A DNA stretch of 64,000 nt from Sneathiella sp. P13V-1 (lineage in GTDB: Bacteria > Pseudomonadota > Alphaproteobacteria > Sneathiellales > Sneathiellaceae): positions 434,001-498,000 of the forward strand of contig NZ_WYEU01000001.1 in the NCBI RefSeq assembly GCF_015143595.1, given 5' to 3'. The position numbers were made by a program, and so were the translations under genes. The notes under the pieces were generated by a model that saw only the letters and a list, made by a program, of their open reading frames with translations, had not been told where the DNA came from and did not search any database. Positions 60,985-64,000 of this stretch are shown piece by piece (the first letter of the stretch is position 1; every line of letters starts with the position of its first letter).

Positions 60985-62466
60985 ATGAAACAAATACTGC
61001 TTTCCGCTATCTCTTTGGATTTAAAAAGTAAAGATCCACTACATCGTCAATTATTCCTACAACTAAGGGAAGCCATCCTGGATGGCACCTTAAAGGCAGG
61101 AACACGGCTGCCCTCTACACGGCTGCTGGCAAAAGACCTGAACGTTTCCAGAAACACTATTCTCGCTGCATTTGATCAGCTCATGGCGGAAGGATATTTG
61201 ACAAGCCGGACCGGATCGGGAACTTTCATTTCAGATCAGATCCCCGATGAAATTCTGACGAAATCTGCCAAGAAAGAAAATCCACAAAAAATTGATCGCC
61301 ATTTTCCACTTTCAAGTCATGCAGCGGCATTGCATCAGAAAAAAGCGTCACAAGTTTATCACGGCGGCCCCTTTTCACCGGGCACCCCGGAACTGGAACA
61401 GTTTCCTTTTGTGGATTGGTCACGATTGTTAGCAAAGCACTGGCGGCGTCCCAAAAGGGAATTGCTAACTGGAAATCCTATAGGTGGCTCCCGAGATTTG
61501 CGAGAAGCTTTGAGTGACTATCTTGCCCAAACCCGCGCCGTAAAATCCGATCCCGAGCAGATCATTGTCTTAAGTGGATCCCAGCAGGCCATTCATCTGG
61601 TTGTTCGGGCCTTTGCAAATCCGGGAGATCCCATTCTAATGGAAGATCCCGGATTTCCTGGGGTTCGCAACACCATTATTGGCGCTGGCGCAACGCCTAT
61701 ACCTGTTCCCGTTGATGACGAAGGATTTTCTTTGGAGGCAGCTGAAAAACTGGCACCAGAAGCGCGCCTTGCCTGTATCGCCCCGTCCCATCAGTATCCC
61801 CTTGGACCTACCATGTCTTTGCCCAGAAGGTTGGATCTTCTGAATTGGGCAAAACAAACGGACAGCTTCCTGTTGGAAGACGATTATGACAGTGAATATC
61901 GCTATACGGGTCGTCCCCTTTCCTCTTTGCAGGGGCTGGATACGGATCAACGGGTTATTTATGTGGGTTCCATGAGCAAGGTGATGTTTAGTGGACTCCG
62001 AATCGGATACATGGTTGTCCCGCCCGACCTTGTGGATATGTTCCTGTCTTTAAGGCGGGATATGGATGGGCATTCACCTGCCACAGTGGAACCTGCCCTT
62101 GCCGAATTTATTCGTGAAGGGCATCTGTCTAGCCATATTCGCCGGATGCGGTTACTTTATGACGAACGTCAACAATGCCTTTTGAAACTGCTCCAAGATA
62201 AATGTGGTGATTTTCTTGATGTGAAACCGCAAGAGTCTGGCATGCATCTGGTCGCTTTTCTAAAGGACAATATCAGAGATTTGGATGTTGAGGCCAAATG
62301 CAAGGAAGATGGATTGCTCTTGCGGGCGTTATCCCGGTTTTATCACGGGCCGAAAAGTCGTAACGGTCTGATCATTGGTTTCGCCGGAACCTCCAAAGAG
62401 CACATGCCTGCCCATGTGGATAAACTGCAACAGCATTTAGTAACCCTAAATGGTGGGAAAACATGA
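60985..62466 (+). CDS. MocR/PdxR-like GntR-aminotransferase regulator
   Basis: 493 residues. The N-terminal GntR winged helix (PLHRQLFLQLREAILDGTLK, GTRLPSTRLLAKDLNVSRNT, GYLTSRTGSGTFI) is joined to a PLP aminotransferase-like domain (EDDYDSEYRYTGRPLSSLQG; Schiff-base Lys in YVGSMSKVMFSGLRIGYMVV). MocR regulators sense PLP or an amino-acid ligand. It overlaps the downstream transporter gene by 4 bases. Confidence 0.93.
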   Translation: MKQILLSAISLDLKSKDPLHRQLFLQLREAILDGTLKAGTRLPSTRLLAKDLNVSRNTILAAFDQLMAEGYLTSRTGSGTFISDQIPDEILTKSAKKENPQKIDRHFPLSSHAAALHQKKASQVYHGGPFSPGTPELEQFPFVDWSRLLAKHWRRPKRELLTGNPIGGSRDLREALSDYLAQTRAVKSDPEQIIVLSGSQQAIHLVVRAFANPGDPILMEDPGFPGVRNTIIGAGATPIPVPVDDEGFSLEAAEKLAPEARLACIAPSHQYPLGPTMSLPRRLDLLNWAKQTDSFLLEDDYDSEYRYTGRPLSSLQGLDTDQRVIYVGSMSKVMFSGLRIGYMVVPPDLVDMFLSLRRDMDGHSPATVEPALAEFIREGHLSSHIRRMRLLYDERQQCLLKLLQDKCGDFLDVKPQESGMHLVAFLKDNIRDLDVEAKCKEDGLLLRALSRFYHGPKSRNGLIIGFAGTSKEHMPAHVDKLQQHLVTLNGGKT

Positions 62467-64000
62467 TAAAGCGGGCCATCATCGCATTTGCGCTCACCCT
62501 TCTTGTTAGACATGGCACAGCAGCATCTGAAGAGGGAATTGCCATGCATGGAAGTCCGAAGTATCAAGCGGGCTTTTCCCATTTTTCATATGCCGACCCT
62601 GCCGCCACTCAAGGGGGACATTTACGCCTTGCGTCAGTTGGAAGTTTCGACAGCTTGAACCCGTTTATTGTGCGGGGGAATCCGGCAAAAGGTTTGGGCC
62701 TGATATACCAGTCTCTTCTTAACCGAAGTGCAGATGAACCCTTCAGTTTGTATTCCGGTCTTGCTTCCATTGTTGACATCAGCAGCGACAGGCGGCGACT
62801 GCATTTGCGCCTTCATGACAAAGCCCGGTTTTCTGACGGCACCCCTGTCACCGCTACAGATGTAAGGTTCAGTTTCGAAACCTTAAGAGACAAAGGCCGA
62901 CCCAATCACAGGCAATATTACCGTGAAGTCTTAACTCTGGAAGCCCCAAACGATAGAGACCTTATCTTTACCTTCCGGGAAGCCAGTGGTCGGGAGTTAC
63001 CCCTTATACTTGGGCTAATGCCCGTGCTATCAGCCAAATTCTATAGCCAGCAACCCTTCGCAGAGACACATCTTTCACACCCGGTTGGCAGCGGTCCCTA
63101 TCGCATAAAAACTGCCGAGGCCGGCAATCAAATAACATATGAACGCATTCGCCCCTTTTGGGGGGATGAGCTGCGCTCCATGAAGGGACGCCACAATTTT
63201 GATCAGGTGACCTACAAGTATTTCCGCGACAAGGAAGTTGCCTTTCAAGCGTTCAAAGCCAATGAAGTGGATCTCTATACAGAAGGTGATCCTGCAAAAT
63301 GGAACGCTCGCAAAAAAGACACCACCTACCGTTCAGTGGCACTATCGAGGCGGCTCCCCCCATATATGGAAGCCCTCGTTTTCAACACACGGCGCGCGCC
63401 TTTTGACGACAAAAATATCCGAAAAGCGCTAGCGAGGTTGTTTGATTTTGAGTGGATTAACAAAAATCTTCTTCACGGTTTATACCAAAGGACCGGCAGC
63501 TTTTTTGAACATACTCCCCTTTCCGCCTTAAACCCTCTGTCTACAACAGAACAAGAGACCTTAAAAATCCTCGGCATAAAATCCGACGATTACGAACTTC
63601 TAGATCAGCAAGCATTTGCAACCAATCTGGACAGACGAAACTCCCTTCGGGCTGCGAAGAAAATCCTTCGTGAAGCGGGTTGGAAAATTGGCCCTGATGG
63701 GATGTTGATAGATCGCAACAAAAAAGCATTTGAATTTGAAATTCTGCTGGTCGATCGTCAATACCAGAAAATACTGGCAGGTTTCATCGATACCCTTCGA
63801 AAAATCGGCATTCAGGCGAAAATCCGAATGATGGATAGTGCTGGATATCAACAGCGCATCAACCAATTTGATTTTGATATGATGATCGCGAGATGGGGCC
63901 AAAGCCTGTCTCCCGGAAACGAACAGGCCTTTTACTGGGGCAGTGCTGCTGCTGATCTTTCAGGAAGCCGTAATTATCCTGGAATCCGATCAGCAGCCGT
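62463..64000 (+). CDS. Extracellular solute-binding protein family 5 (YejA-like), partial
   Basis: About 512 codons are visible and the gene leaves the right edge. A signal peptide (MIKRAIIAFALTLLVRHGTA) precedes the mature SBP_bac_5 domain: HLRLASVGSFDSLNPFIVRG, RFSDGTPVTATDVRFSFETL, HPVGSGPYRIKTAEAGN, YMEALVFNTRRAPFDDKNIR. The GSFDSLNPFIVRG and later pattern match YejA, the peptide (microcin C-type) importer subunit. Permease and ATPase genes should follow beyond the window. Confidence 0.88.
   Translation, partial: MIKRAIIAFALTLLVRHGTAASEEGIAMHGSPKYQAGFSHFSYADPAATQGGHLRLASVGSFDSLNPFIVRGNPAKGLGLIYQSLLNRSADEPFSLYSGLASIVDISSDRRRLHLRLHDKARFSDGTPVTATDVRFSFETLRDKGRPNHRQYYREVLTLEAPNDRDLIFTFREASGRELPLILGLMPVLSAKFYSQQPFAETHLSHPVGSGPYRIKTAEAGNQITYERIRPFWGDELRSMKGRHNFDQVTYKYFRDKEVAFQAFKANEVDLYTEGDPAKWNARKKDTTYRSVALSRRLPPYMEALVFNTRRAPFDDKNIRKALARLFDFEWINKNLLHGLYQRTGSFFEHTPLSALNPLSTTEQETLKILGIKSDDYELLDQQAFATNLDRRNSLRAAKKILREAGWKIGPDGMLIDRNKKAFEFEILLVDRQYQKILAGFIDTLRKIGIQAKIRMMDSAGYQQRINQFDFDMMIARWGQSLSPGNEQAFYWGSAAADLSGSRNYPGIRSAA

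Noticed and set aside
1-64000. CRISPR array, rRNA or plasmid origin
   Set aside because: No regularly spaced repeats, no rRNA stretches and no iterons were found on reading both strands.

Overview
The window reads as a continuous chromosomal segment of a moderate-GC alphaproteobacterium. Supporting signs are an ethylmalonyl-CoA pathway cluster, a PHB gene set with a PhaR regulator, a CpdR-type response regulator beside hpt and ftsEX, DUF2125, DUF1127 and MNIO-bufferin genes, a Coq7 ubiquinone enzyme and a class II ribonucleotide reductase. The exact genus cannot be fixed from sequence alone; a marine Rhodospirillales/Sneathiella/Kiloniella-like organism is only a guess. Genes are tightly packed, and almost all belong to core metabolism or small accessory operons. 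There is one tRNA, no rRNA, no CRISPR array and no recognisable transposase.

Region by region. 0-3 kb (minus): etfB-etfA-hbd electron-transfer flavoprotein and 3-hydroxybutyryl-CoA dehydrogenase, preceded by a twin-TM protein and an ATP:cob(I)alamin adenosyltransferase. 3-8.4 kb: two FAD amine-oxidase-like enzymes, a tautomerase, DUF4142, a Crp/Fnr regulator and a BrkB-like membrane protein. 8.5-13.8 kb: ethylmalonyl-CoA pathway core, ccr-mcd on the minus strand and ecm divergent on plus. 13.8-21.5 kb: MAPEG, gluQ, S41 protease, AlkA, HNH, coq7, dsbB, a DedA-like protein, an OmpR-type regulator and tRNA-Leu(CAA). 21.5-28.9 kb: GST and a branched-chain amino acid transporter (livHMGF, DUF6867, livJ). 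28.9-30.5 kb: a thiolase-fold protein with a DUF35 partner. 30.6-35.9 kb: cpdR-hpt-zinc-ribbon opposite ftsE-ftsX-gmhB-ydcF-plsC. 36-38.3 kb: B12-dependent nrdJ. 38.4-43 kb: a metal-handling island, made of a YHS protein, a bufferin precursor, MNIO, its partner and DoxX, then a CDF-type transporter with a divergent MerR regulator. 43-44.8 kb: an AT-rich orphan exported protein and a DUF1127 gene. 44.8-55.3 kb: ChaC, EamA, DUF2125, tyrC-hisC-chorismate mutase, metX-metW, glyoxalases and a second EamA. 55.4-59.7 kb: phaA-phaB, a short phaC preceded by an overlapping 59-codon gene, and phaR. 59.9-64 kb: a hypothetical gene, msrA, a MocR regulator and the start of a peptide-type solute-binding protein.

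The genes make a coherent story for C2/C4 acyl-CoA assimilation. PhaA/PhaB make (R)-3-hydroxybutyryl-CoA for PHB. Ccr, Ecm and Mcd move crotonyl-CoA into the ethylmalonyl-CoA route. ETF takes electrons from Mcd and other acyl-CoA dehydrogenases. The adenosyltransferase supplies adenosyl-B12 for Ecm and NrdJ. The most interesting parts are the bufferin-type RiPP metallophore operon with its YHS companion (38.4-41.4 kb), the cysteine-less thiolase/DUF35 pair (28.9-30.5 kb), the small overlapping gene in front of the short PHA synthase (58.7-58.9 kb), the AT-rich orphan secreted protein (43.2-44.4 kb), and a pair of near-identical palindromes at gene 3' ends (38.3 and 41.9 kb). All calls come from reading the sequence and family knowledge; no database search was run.
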